This document shows, piece after piece, positions 17,592 through 25,898 of a stretch of 53,433 nucleotides of DNA. The stretch's first letter is position 1; each line of letters opens with the position of its first letter. The translations under genes were made by a program, and so were the position numbers. This DNA is from Gammaproteobacteria bacterium. GTDB taxonomy: Bacteria; Pseudomonadota; Gammaproteobacteria; Steroidobacterales; Steroidobacteraceae. The stretch spans positions 1 to 53,433 of the forward strand of contig JAQGOC010000141.1 in NCBI GenBank assembly GCA_028293805.1. Direction: 5' to 3'. Under the pieces are notes generated by a model. It saw only the letters and a program-made list of their open reading frames with translations, was not told the origin of the DNA and made no database searches.

Positions 17592-17760
17592 CGTCCGTGA
17601 GTTCCCCTGCCCCGTTCGAAACCTCAAATTCGTGGAATTGGCCCGCATCCTGCCCGGCCCCTGGGCCGGGCAGGTCTTCGCGGATCTCGCGGCAAGGGTA
17701 GTCAAGGTTAGCGGGCTGGCGAACTGCAGCGCTGGCAGCGATGCGACAGTTGCCGCATGA
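17581..17760 (+). pseudogene. Truncated N-terminus of a CaiB-type CoA transferase
   Basis: In the frame from 17581 the sequence reads FVELARILPGPWAGQVFADL and then ARVVKV. This is the N-terminal signature of family III (CaiB/BaiF) acyl-CoA transferases (normally VLELARxLAGPWAGQLLADLGADVIKVE). After about 30 matching residues the similarity ends, and the frame stops at 17760 after 59 codons; a full member has about 400. The stop overlaps the ATG of the Lrp-type gene (ATGA). It is most likely the stub of a gene lost by internal deletion. Confidence 0.6.
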
Positions 17761-18659
17761 CTGACCTCACTGCACAGATGATCGCGATTCTCAGGCGCAA
17801 TGGACGAGCGTCCTATTCCGAGATCGCCCGCGAACTGGGAACGAACCGCGACTACGTGGCGAGCCGGATCAACCCGCTCATCGAGGCCGGAAAGCTCAGG
17901 ATCGCCGCCGGCATCCACCCTCGCCTGCTCGGACTCACAACCTCCGCTCACCTGTCGATCAAGGCCGAAGGCGATCTGCAGGAAATCACCGATGCGCTGG
18001 AGAGACTTGAGGATCCGGTACTGATCTCAGTGGTTACGGGGTCCTTTCAAATCGTAGTGGAGCTGCAGCTTCGCAGCCTGACCGAGCTGCGGCAGCAAAT
18101 AGCCGCGATCAGGGCCATCCGCGGAGTTAGCGAAGTGAATGTGCTCGTCTACGAGCGCGTTCTCAGCAGCTTCTTTCTCGGCGCCGAGCCCGACTCGCAC
18201 ACTCATCTCGATGAGATCGACATCAACATTGTCAACCGCCTGTTGCGCGACGGCCGGGCGAACTTCGCGGAAATTGCCGAGGTAGTCGGACTTTCGGTCA
18301 GCGGTTGCCGCACGCGGGTACAGCGACTCCTGGAATCCGGTGTCGTGCAGATTGGAGCCATCAAGCAACGCTCAGACATGGTGAACGATCTGTTGTTCGG
18401 CATTGGCGTGGCCGTCCGCGAAGATGATCGCGCGGCAATCGACGCCATAGCCGCAAGCTCCGGATTGGAATTCATCGCCCGCACCGTCGGACGGTTCGAC
18501 TTGCTCGCCACCGTGGAATTCACCTCGTTGCGCGACTTCAATCTGCTGATATCGAAACTGCGGTCGCTGCCGTCCGTCGCGTGCTGCGAGCAGTGGCTGC
18601 ACGTGCGAATCGTACGCGAACAGTATTTTCGGGCGGTGACCCAGCTCAATCACCAATAG
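17757..18659 (+). CDS. Tandem Lrp/AsnC-type transcriptional regulator
   Basis: A 300-residue protein, twice the normal Lrp length of about 150. It holds two copies of the HTH plus ligand-binding unit. The first HTH (residues about 2-50) reads MIAILRRNGRASYSEIAREL; the second (about 150-200) reads DINIVNRLLRDGRANFAEIA. Each is followed by a RAM-like alpha/beta domain. Siroheme decarboxylases share this tandem fold, but no heme d1 genes are near. Placement beside gabT suggests control of amine or amino acid catabolism. The start overlaps the stop of the CoA transferase stub. Confidence 0.82.
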   Translation: MTDLTAQMIAILRRNGRASYSEIARELGTNRDYVASRINPLIEAGKLRIAAGIHPRLLGLTTSAHLSIKAEGDLQEITDALERLEDPVLISVVTGSFQIVVELQLRSLTELRQQIAAIRAIRGVSEVNVLVYERVLSSFFLGAEPDSHTHLDEIDINIVNRLLRDGRANFAEIAEVVGLSVSGCRTRVQRLLESGVVQIGAIKQRSDMVNDLLFGIGVAVREDDRAAIDAIAASSGLEFIARTVGRFDLLATVEFTSLRDFNLLISKLRSLPSVACCEQWLHVRIVREQYFRAVTQLNHQ

Positions 18660-19212
18660 TCGTCTCAGGCAGGCGTGCCAGAAACGAGGTCTCGACACAT
18701 TTCGCCCTTCCAGGGTCGGACGCTCGAGTCGGCCGCCAAGCCACACGATTTTACGGTGTCTCATCCAAGCGACCCCAGGGACCGGTGTGACCCGGGATCC
18801 CCCTTGGCACGGCAGCGGCGGCGACCTGGTGCCCCCTGATCGGCGCGGCATTGGAGGATACCCCCCGGGGGCTTCCTTCAGGGAGCTCTCGGGCTGACAC
18901 TCGCATCGTCCTCCCCTAGCGTTACTTGACCGCATCTCTCCCAGCGAGCGCCGTGGCCGTTTAAGTGTACCTTCTGTTGAGTCGGCTGCACGAGCGCCAC
19001 CGTTGCAACTTCTCAGCGCCCCGTGATGAAAGGCCCGGTAATGTCGCGGCCAGACAATCTGATCCCGCTGGCAACGGCTAGAATCACAACAAACAGCGGT
19101 CAGTCGGCGCTGACTGGCCCGCTCGTATGGAAACCGTCGGTGCTTTTCCGGGCCTCCTGAGACCCTGGATGTGTAGCGGCGCAACACCAGTAGGTGCATC
19201 TGGAGGACTTAA
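18660..19212. other. Intergenic region without a supported gene
   Basis: About 550 bp between the tandem Lrp gene and the TetR gene. Open frames on both strands lack protein character. A CCCCCGGGGG palindrome lies near 18862, without a T-run. No RNA gene or promoter could be identified with confidence. Confidence 0.35.
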
Positions 19213-19884
19213 ATGCGGCCCACGCGTTCTATTTCGGCGAAGGACATGGTGCAGGCGAGGGGGCAGGACTCACCTCGTTTGCCAAGGAGCGGAAGTCGCG
19301 CCTCAGGCAAGCGAACGCGCGTGGAGATTCTTCGGGCGGCCAAGCACGTACTTGCTACGGACGGCTACGCGCGCTTCACATTGAGGCGGGTAGCAAGCGA
19401 GGCCGCCCTGACCGTGGGCAATCTTGCCTATCACTATCCGTCGAAGCATGAGCTCGTAAGAGCGTTGATCATGTTGCTGATCGGGGAATACCGCACGCAG
19501 GTCGCGACGCACATGCGTAGCACCCCGAGCAAGTCGCCGCGGGCATTCAGGTCGCTGCTCTCGTGGTTGATGCGCGACTCCGCGTCCACGCAGACCAGCC
19601 GATTGTTCCGGGAATTCTGGACAATCGCCCTGCATGACCCGTTCATCGCGAAGGCAATCGACACGTTCTACGCCGAAGTACAGGAAACGGTTTCCACCCA
19701 TTTGCGTCACAATTTCCCGAAGCTGCCGTCCGGCACCGTTCGCGAGATCGCACAACTGATCGGGATTATCAGCGAGGGCTCCAACGTACTGTACGGGACG
19801 GCGCGCAATCCGACAGCGCCGTTTGACCGCGTGACGAAACTAGCCTGCGGGCTGCTGCTTCAGGCCGCCCAGCGCTCGCCATGA
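19213..19884 (+). CDS. TetR family transcriptional regulator
   Basis: A 223-residue regulator. The N-terminal HTH reads TRVEILRAAKHVLATDGYAR, FTLRRVASEAALTVGNLAYHYPSKHELVRAL, which is the classic TetR DNA-binding domain, at residues about 33-80. It is followed by an all-helical ligand domain. About 30 basic residues precede the HTH, longer than usual. The start at 19213 has GGAGG six bases upstream; an internal ATG at 19246 is possible. The next gene (GcvT-like) starts 52 bp downstream on the same strand, so it may be co-transcribed and regulated. Confidence 0.87.
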   Translation: MRPTRSISAKDMVQARGQDSPRLPRSGSRASGKRTRVEILRAAKHVLATDGYARFTLRRVASEAALTVGNLAYHYPSKHELVRALIMLLIGEYRTQVATHMRSTPSKSPRAFRSLLSWLMRDSASTQTSRLFREFWTIALHDPFIAKAIDTFYAEVQETVSTHLRHNFPKLPSGTVREIAQLIGIISEGSNVLYGTARNPTAPFDRVTKLACGLLLQAAQRSP

Positions 19885-19936
19885 GTGCTCGCCTACCCCA
19901 GGTGTGGTATTGGTGGGGCAGAGCGGATTTGCGATC

Positions 19937-21052
19937 ATGGCAGCCATGAAGCTGACACCGCTCTTCCACAAGCACCTGGCGCTGGGTGCCAAGATGTACA
20001 CAACCGGCACGGGATACCAGATGCCGGCGCACTACCGGGCCGCACACGACGAGGTTCTTGCTGTCCGGCAGGGGGCCGGCATGATTGATCTGTCTTTGAT
20101 GAGCCGGCTCGACCTGAAGGGAAAGGATGCACTGCGCCTGATCCAAAGGCTCATCGTCAACGATGCCGGACGCCTGCAGGATGGGCAGGCTCTGTATTCG
20201 ACCATGTGCAACGAGCATGGGCTGATCGAAGACGATGTTGTCGTCATGCGCTTCGACGAGGAGCATTTTCGCGTGATTACGTCGTCGATGTTCCGGTACA
20301 AGACGGCGGCCTGGATTCACCGGCACAAGGCCGACTGCAACGTACATCTGACCGATATCAGCTCGGCCATTGCCATGATTGCAGTGCAGGGCCCGCGATC
20401 GCGCGAGCTCTTGCGCGGCATCACCGACATCGATATGGATAAGTTGGGCTTCTTCCGATTCGCGAGCGGCACGCTGGCAGAGCTGCCCTGCACGATCGCG
20501 CGGGTGGGATTCTCGGGCGAGCTCGGTTACGAGTGCTATTTCAATACGGAGGATGGACTCGCGGCGTGGGATGCCATCGCGGCCGCGGGCAAGGTCTGCG
20601 AAGTAGTGCCGTACGGCATGGATACTCTGGACCTGCTGCGCCTGGAGAAGGGCTTCATTTTCTTCGGCTACGATGTGACGGCCCGTGAAAACCCCTACGA
20701 ATGCGGGTTATGGCCACTGATCAGGTACGACCACGGCGATTTCATCGGCAAGCAGGCTCTGCAGGCCATCCGGGAGCGCGGGCCAGCAAAAAAACTCGTG
20801 GGTCTGGAGACCGGCGGCGATCAGCCGGCCGCGGCCGGTCAGACGCTGCTGTCGGGAAATACCAATGTTGGGCGAGTCGTCACTGGATTCCGCTCCCCGG
20901 TCCTCGACAGAAACCTCGCGTATGCCTACCTGGCCGGGCCCCACTTCGAGCCCGGGACGGTCGTCGCATTGGAAATCGAAGGGCGGCGGCAGTCAGCCAA
21001 GGTCGTCGAAATGCCGTTTGTCGATCCGCAAGGCAAGCGAATGCGGCAGTGA
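19937..21052 (+). CDS. GcvT-like aminomethyltransferase family protein
   Basis: A 371-residue protein of the glycine cleavage T-protein fold. These proteins bind tetrahydrofolate and take a one-carbon unit from a methylated or aminomethyl substrate. The N-terminal part shows GAGMIDLSLMSRLDLKG, then QGPRSRELL and RVGFSGELGYECYF. The LLRLEKGFIFFGYDV segment follows, and a C-terminal barrel (TGFRSPVLDRNLAYAYL) closes the protein. The standard glycine cleavage P and H genes are absent here. It may therefore act on another substrate, such as an N-methyl compound made by a nearby oxidase (inference). Start choice is uncertain (GTG 19904, ATG 19937 or 19946). Confidence 0.82.
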   Translation: MAAMKLTPLFHKHLALGAKMYTTGTGYQMPAHYRAAHDEVLAVRQGAGMIDLSLMSRLDLKGKDALRLIQRLIVNDAGRLQDGQALYSTMCNEHGLIEDDVVVMRFDEEHFRVITSSMFRYKTAAWIHRHKADCNVHLTDISSAIAMIAVQGPRSRELLRGITDIDMDKLGFFRFASGTLAELPCTIARVGFSGELGYECYFNTEDGLAAWDAIAAAGKVCEVVPYGMDTLDLLRLEKGFIFFGYDVTARENPYECGLWPLIRYDHGDFIGKQALQAIRERGPAKKLVGLETGGDQPAAAGQTLLSGNTNVGRVVTGFRSPVLDRNLAYAYLAGPHFEPGTVVALEIEGRRQSAKVVEMPFVDPQGKRMRQ

Positions 21053-21078
21053 GCGCCCGGTCGGCCTGCCAGCGGCCG

Positions 21079-21693
21079 TCATAGATACGGCGGCGTACAC
21101 GCAGAGATCACGATAGCGTCGCGAGGCCCGGGATTGCGGAATCGATGCGGCTTGCGGCTGTCAAACAGGTAGGCATCGCCGGTTCGCAGCAAATGAGTAT
21201 CGGCTCCCACGGTGAGCTCGAGCGCGCCGGAGACGACCACCCCGCCTTCGTGCGCATTGTGCTCGAGCATCGTCGGCCCCGTATCCGCACCAGGTGCGTA
21301 GCGCTCATGAAGGATCTGCAAGTTGTGAGTTCTGGCATCACCCACTTGCCGCAGTGCGATCCGCGCCCGGCCGCTCGTCACGGTGTTGATCCGCGAGGTG
21401 AGATCCAGGAGGTCCTTGTTGCGGAAAACGACCTGATTGCTCGGCGATCGATCCGGCTCAAAGAACTCCGCCAGCGTCATGGGCACGCCCCCCAGTATCT
21501 TCCGCAGCGAGGCGACCGATGGGCTGCTGGTATTCGTCTCCACCAGAGAGATCTGACCGTGAGGTACGCTGGCACGACTGGCTAGGCGGCGCTGACTAAA
21601 TCCGGCCGCAACCCGGACCTCCTTCAGACGCGCCCCCACATCAAACTCCTTCATTCGATCCTCATTCGAGCGGCCTTCCCGCTGCTCTGCCAT
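21079..21693 (-). CDS. XRE-cupin transcriptional regulator (PuuR-like)
   Basis: A 204-residue regulator with two domains. Residues about 20-75 form an XRE/Cro helix-turn-helix (GARLKEVRVAAGFSQRRLASR, then SVPHGQISLVE). Residues about 125-200 form a cupin sensor (MLEHNAHEGGVVVSGALEL, GDAYLFDSRKPHRFRNPG). This is the architecture of PuuR, the E. coli putrescine utilisation repressor. It lies among amine catabolism genes. A perfect palindrome ends 32 bp upstream of its ATG and recurs near gabT and the FAD oxidase, which fits an autoregulated repressor of the cluster. A start at 21651 (MKEFDVG) is also possible. Confidence 0.88.
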   Translation of the reverse strand: MAEQREGRSNEDRMKEFDVGARLKEVRVAAGFSQRRLASRASVPHGQISLVETNTSSPSVASLRKILGGVPMTLAEFFEPDRSPSNQVVFRNKDLLDLTSRINTVTSGRARIALRQVGDARTHNLQILHERYAPGADTGPTMLEHNAHEGGVVVSGALELTVGADTHLLRTGDAYLFDSRKPHRFRNPGPRDAIVISACTPPYL

Positions 21694-21724
21694 GCCGCCA
21701 GATGCTAGCCGATCCGCAGCGATT

Positions 21725-21740
21725 GCTCAATTTTATGAGC
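21725..21740. promoter_or_regulatory. Palindromic operator-like element, copy 3 (best)
   Basis: GCTCA-ATTTTA-TGAGC is a perfect 5-bp inverted repeat with an AT-rich 6-base centre. It lies upstream of the XRE-cupin gene and on the minus strand includes a CATAAAAT stretch that could serve as a -10 box. Near copies lie at 16200-16215 and 16246-16261. Autoregulation is inferred. Confidence 0.5.
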
Positions 21741-21803
21741 GGTCTGGGCCGGGCGCCGCAAAGCGTTTGATCCCGCGGTTGCACCATCCCGGGGCAACCG
21801 CCA

Positions 21804-22706
21804 TCAACGCTTTGACCGATGGTACTGCGCCAGCGGATCGCACCCGATGGCATACCGCGTCTGTCCGACCACTTCCAGAAAGAGCGTGAATATCTCGGCC
21901 TGGGAGTTGATGTTGAGCTTTGAATAGATGTGCTTGCGATGTACCTTCACCGTGCTGACCGCGATAGCGAGAAGTCGCGCGATGAAGTCAACCGACTTTC
22001 CGTGCAACAGGTGTTGCAGGATCTCGAATTCCCGGTCGGTCAGCACCGAACGGCCGAAATTCAAACGCGTGTTTTCGATGTGGTGGTGATGAGCATCGTC
22101 TGTGTCGGCGCGTGGCGAAGGACTGCCGGACGCCAGAGCTCGCCAGCTTGTGCGTAGCGCAGAATTCACCAGCGGCGCTAGCGCACGAGCCGCTTCGATC
22201 TCGGCTGCTGTGAAATGATTCTTGCCGATCGTCCGGCCGAGCGAGAAATTCAAATGCCCGCGCTCCCCGTCCCCGCTGCAGAAGCACAATTCGTCGATCA
22301 GGCCGGCGGACTGGTAGTGCACCTTGTAGTACTCACTCGAGGCGAAATCCTCTTCGATCACCTCACGCAGGGACGCCATTTCCTGGCTAGAGCAGTAATC
22401 ACGGCGCACGTAGAAGGGATCGAGCGCGTAATGCCCTGACAAATAGTCATCCACCTTGTTTGCCCGATGCCTGTCGTCAGTGCGTCCGTACAGCAGCTGT
22501 GGTGATGCGCCAGTCGGATAGTGCAGGATCAGGATACTGTCGACATTCAGGCGCATCGCGATTTCGTCGGCGAAACCGATCGTCATGGCTGCTGTGAAGG
22601 AGCCGCCGCACAACCGGGCAAGCCCCTCGTACCAGTCGGCCGAGGCCAGCACATGTTTTGAAAAGCTTCTCTTCTTGAATGACACAGACAGCTCGAACGA
22701 TGTCAT
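21804..22706 (-). CDS. LuxR-type HTH transcriptional regulator
   Basis: A 300-residue regulator. The C-terminal GerE/LuxR HTH reads VLTDREFEILQHLLHGKSV and then IARLLAIAVSTVKVHRKHIYSKLNINSQAEIF, which is canonical. The N-terminal about 190 residues form a sensory domain of GAF-like or autoinducer-binding type, without a recognised ligand signature. I chose the ATG at 22706; an open frame to 22892 would run into the oxidoreductase gene. A His-rich linker (ADTDDAHHHH) precedes the HTH. It lies 55 bp downstream of the PYROXD2-like gene on the same strand and may be the last gene of that operon. Confidence 0.83.
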   Translation of the reverse strand: MTSFELSVSFKKRSFSKHVLASADWYEGLARLCGGSFTAAMTIGFADEIAMRLNVDSILILHYPTGASPQLLYGRTDDRHRANKVDDYLSGHYALDPFYVRRDYCSSQEMASLREVIEEDFASSEYYKVHYQSAGLIDELCFCSGDGERGHLNFSLGRTIGKNHFTAAEIEAARALAPLVNSALRTSWRALASGSPSPRADTDDAHHHHIENTRLNFGRSVLTDREFEILQHLLHGKSVDFIARLLAIAVSTVKVHRKHIYSKLNINSQAEIFTLFLEVVGQTRYAIGCDPLAQYHRSKR

Positions 22707-22761
22707 ACCGAGGCTGAGCAATTCTGTGGTCGTCCCATGGCGACTGCATGGGTCCGCAGGA

Positions 22762-24369
22762 CTACAGGCGGCGCCAATCCTTCTGTATCTCGCGCGCAGC
22801 GTTGTGGCCGCAGATGCCGGAAACACCACCGCCCGGATGCGTGGTCGCGCCGCACAGGTACAGCGCCCGGATCGGAGTCCGATAGTCGGCAAAATGCGGC
22901 GCCGGCCGCTTGAAGAAAAGCTGGTCGACCGACAGCTCGCCGTGAAAGATATGGCCGTTCGGGCTGCCTATCATCCGCTCGATGTCTGGCGGAACGAGCA
23001 CCTGCATGGCAATGATGTCCTGCCGGAATCCCGGCGCAAACTCCTCCACAACGTCCAGTACCAGGTCCGCGAATTTCTGGCGATGGTCTTCCCAGTTTGC
23101 CCCTCCCTTCAAGGTGTAAGGCGCGTGCCCGCAGAACAGGTTGATGACATGTTTTCCAGGCGGAGCCAGCGTCTTGTCGACCGTTGTCGGCGCCGTCACA
23201 GTCACAAATGGCCGTTGCGAATACCAACCTTCCTTGGCCTGTGCGTAAGCCTGCTCGAGATAGGCGACATCCGGAGCAATGTGCGCGTACGAAGGATAGT
23301 CGAATCCGCAAATCGCACTGTCGAAGGCCGTGAACTGCGGCAGCCGCGCGCACGCGATGTTAAGTTTTGCAGCCGCCGACTCCGTGCGGAACGTCTCGAG
23401 GTGCCAGCGGTACTCCTCGGGAATCTCCGCGCCGTTCATCATCTTGGTGAACAAAAGCTTCGCGCTCACATTGGAGACGACCACGCGCGCCTGGAATTCC
23501 CTGCCGTCCGTACACACCACCCCCGTGGCGCGCCCGCCACGCGTTTCGACATGAGCCACGCCCGCATCCGTCAGAATGTCCAGTCCATGTGCTTCGCCCG
23601 ATTGCGCTATCGTTTCCGATATCTTGCCCATCCCGCCTTCGACAAAGCCCCATCCGCCGGCGCCCTCGTGCTCTCCCATCAGATGGTGCAGCAATATGTA
23701 AGCGGAGCCTGGTGTCTTCGGTCCCTGGAAACTGCCGATTCCGGAGTAGTACGCGTAGACGCCCTTTACGATGTCCGACTCGAACCATTCGGACAGAAAG
23801 TCGTAGGCGCTCATCGTCAGGATGTCGTACAGGCCGTAGAACTGGCGGACCGACTTGCGATTCTCCCAGACAAAGCCGGCAAGCTCCGCCAGGCCCCGCA
23901 AGGAGGTATTCTGAGGGTCGACCGGCGTCTGCAACATCAGCTTGCGCGCCGCCGCGGCGATCTGATCGAGATAGACCTTGAATTTCGGGTACTGCTGCGC
24001 GTCGTGCGCGGAAAAACGCCCGATTTCTGCGACGTTGCGCGCATCATCCCCAGTGAAGAGGATGTGATCCCCGCCTGGCAATGGCGTGAACATGTCGGCC
24101 GCCGGCAGGATCCGCAGGCCGAACCTCTCCAGCTCGAGGTCACGAATGATCTTCGGATGCAGCAGACTCATCAGGTAGGAGAATGTGGAAGCGCGGAATC
24201 CGGGTGCGAACTCCCGCGTGACGGCCGCGCCTCCTACGTGCCCATTGCGTTCCAGGAGCAGGACTTTCCTGCCGGCTCGGGCCAGGTACGCGCCACACAC
24301 CAGGCCATTGTGGCCGCCGCCGACGATGATGACGTCGTATTTGGCCCGGATGTGCATGTTGTCCTTCAT
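22762..24369 (-). CDS. NAD(P)/FAD-dependent oxidoreductase, PYROXD2/phytoene desaturase-like
   Basis: A 535-residue flavoprotein of the phytoene desaturase/PYROXD2 group. The Rossmann motif is YDVIIVGGGHNGLVCGAYLA near the N-terminus, followed by VLLLERNGHVGGAAVT. A C-terminal FAD-contacting motif reads LYLCGATTHPGGGVSGICGHNAA. The substrate is unknown. Bacterial members of this group often sit in catabolic clusters with aldehyde dehydrogenases, as here. The ATG at 24369 overlaps the stop of the aldehyde dehydrogenase (ATGA), so the two are translationally coupled. Confidence 0.87.
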   Translation of the reverse strand: MKDNMHIRAKYDVIIVGGGHNGLVCGAYLARAGRKVLLLERNGHVGGAAVTREFAPGFRASTFSYLMSLLHPKIIRDLELERFGLRILPAADMFTPLPGGDHILFTGDDARNVAEIGRFSAHDAQQYPKFKVYLDQIAAAARKLMLQTPVDPQNTSLRGLAELAGFVWENRKSVRQFYGLYDILTMSAYDFLSEWFESDIVKGVYAYYSGIGSFQGPKTPGSAYILLHHLMGEHEGAGGWGFVEGGMGKISETIAQSGEAHGLDILTDAGVAHVETRGGRATGVVCTDGREFQARVVVSNVSAKLLFTKMMNGAEIPEEYRWHLETFRTESAAAKLNIACARLPQFTAFDSAICGFDYPSYAHIAPDVAYLEQAYAQAKEGWYSQRPFVTVTAPTTVDKTLAPPGKHVINLFCGHAPYTLKGGANWEDHRQKFADLVLDVVEEFAPGFRQDIIAMQVLVPPDIERMIGSPNGHIFHGELSVDQLFFKRPAPHFADYRTPIRALYLCGATTHPGGGVSGICGHNAAREIQKDWRRL

Positions 24370-25868
24370 CCCAGATGAATCCAAGCCGACTTGGTCTGTG
24401 TGTAGCCGATGAGGCTCTCGAGGCACTTGTCGCGTCCGTAGCCCGACTGTTTGTAGCCCCCAAATGGCTGAGTCATGTCACCATGGTCGAAGCAATTGAC
24501 CCAGATGACACCGGCCTCCAGGCCGCGAACCGCCTCGTGGGCCTGTCGCAGGTCACGCGTCCAGACGGAGGCCGCGAGGCCATAGATCGAATCATTCGCA
24601 ACGCTGAGCGCGTGCTCCAGCCCGTCGACCTCGATGGCGGAGGCAACCGGCCCGAAAATCTCCTGCTGCGCAATCGCCATGCTGTTGCTGACACCGGAAA
24701 ACAGCGTTGGATTGATGTAGTTTCCGGGCAGTTCCGGGACGTCGCCGCCGAATTCGAGGCGCGCGCCTTCCTGTCTTCCCTTGCCGATGTAGCTCAGCAC
24801 ACGCGCTTGATGCTGTGCCGTGACCAGCGGTCCGAGGTTCGTCTGCGGATCCAGCGGGTCGCCCGGCCGGTACGCGTTCTTACCGCGCTCCACGAAGCGC
24901 GCCACGAAGTCTTGCGCAATCCGCCGGTCGATCAGCAGTCGCGAGCCGGCATTGCAGACCTCGCCCATGTTGCCGATGATACCGTTGATCGCATAACTCA
25001 CAGCGCGATCCAGGTCTTCGAGATCGGCCAGAAAGATCTGTGGCGACTTGCCGCCACACTCCAGACTCACGCGCTTCATGTTGGACTGGCCCGCATAGAC
25101 GAGCATCAACTTGCCGATCTGCGTCGAGCCCGTGAACGCGATCTTCGCGACGTCGGGGTGCAAAGCCAGCGCTGCGCCCGCGGCCTCGCCCATGCCGTTC
25201 ACGACGTTGAAGACCCCTGGGGGTCCGCCCGCCTGGACAAAGAGTTCCGCCAGCAACAAACCCGACAAGGGCGACTGCTCAGCAGGCTTGAGCACAACGG
25301 AATTGCCGGCAGCCAGCGCGGGAGCGACCTTCCATGAGGCCATCAGAAGCGGATAGTTCCAGGGTACGATGCACCCAACGACGCCGAGCGGCTCGCGCAA
25401 AATATAGTGAAAGGCATCCCTTGCCGTAGGAGTCACAGCGCCGTCAATCTTGTCGGAAAGCTCAGCGAAATAAGCAAACGTCTGTGCTGCCGAGGGCACG
25501 TCGATCGTTAACATGTCGCGTATGGGCTTACCCATGCACAACGTATCCAAAAGCGCGAAGCGCTCCGCGTTGGCTTCGATCAGTTGTGCCATCCGCGCCA
25601 GCACGGCGAGCCGCTCCCGGGGGGCCATGTGGCGCCAGACTCCTTCACGGAAAGTTCGCCGGCAGGAGGCTACCGCTCGATCGATGTCCACGTGGCTGCC
25701 GGCTGCGAATTCGCACAGCAGCTGGCCGGTTGCCGGGTTTGTTACGCTAATTGGTCCGTTCTTTCCTCCCTTTCCCGGTACGTGCTCGCCATCGATGAAG
25801 TGCCCGGTGGGATACTCGATATCTCGCGCACGAGCATGCCAGTCATCAACCGTCACAGCTATGTTCAT
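24366..25868 (-). CDS. NAD(P)-dependent aldehyde dehydrogenase
   Basis: A 500-residue aldehyde dehydrogenase that oxidises an aldehyde to an acid in the cytoplasm. Catalytic landmarks are Asn171 in PWNYPLLMA, Lys194 in LKPAEQSP, Glu270 in LECGGKSPQ and nucleophile Cys305 in GEVCNAGSR. Overall pattern fits the betaine/aminoaldehyde group (PuuC, KauB), whose members accept omega-amino or omega-guanidino aldehydes. It lies 30 bp after a 2-ketoarginine decarboxylase-like gene, so 4-guanidinobutyraldehyde is a reasonable substrate (inference). A GGAGGG ribosome site supports the start at 25868. Confidence 0.92.
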   Translation of the reverse strand: MNIAVTVDDWHARARDIEYPTGHFIDGEHVPGKGGKNGPISVTNPATGQLLCEFAAGSHVDIDRAVASCRRTFREGVWRHMAPRERLAVLARMAQLIEANAERFALLDTLCMGKPIRDMLTIDVPSAAQTFAYFAELSDKIDGAVTPTARDAFHYILREPLGVVGCIVPWNYPLLMASWKVAPALAAGNSVVLKPAEQSPLSGLLLAELFVQAGGPPGVFNVVNGMGEAAGAALALHPDVAKIAFTGSTQIGKLMLVYAGQSNMKRVSLECGGKSPQIFLADLEDLDRAVSYAINGIIGNMGEVCNAGSRLLIDRRIAQDFVARFVERGKNAYRPGDPLDPQTNLGPLVTAQHQARVLSYIGKGRQEGARLEFGGDVPELPGNYINPTLFSGVSNSMAIAQQEIFGPVASAIEVDGLEHALSVANDSIYGLAASVWTRDLRQAHEAVRGLEAGVIWVNCFDHGDMTQPFGGYKQSGYGRDKCLESLIGYTQTKSAWIHLG

Positions 25869-25898
25869 TTCAACCCTCCGGCGCGACGCTCGATGGAG

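Noticed and set aside
18855-18870. CCCCCGGGGG palindrome as a terminator
   Set aside because: Loop-less GC palindrome without a T-run and well away from the Lrp stop.
22585-24378. Plus-strand open frame of 597 codons
   Set aside because: It lies antisense to the PYROXD2-like gene, which has clear FAD motifs. Arg-rich, low-complexity translation; a result of high GC content.
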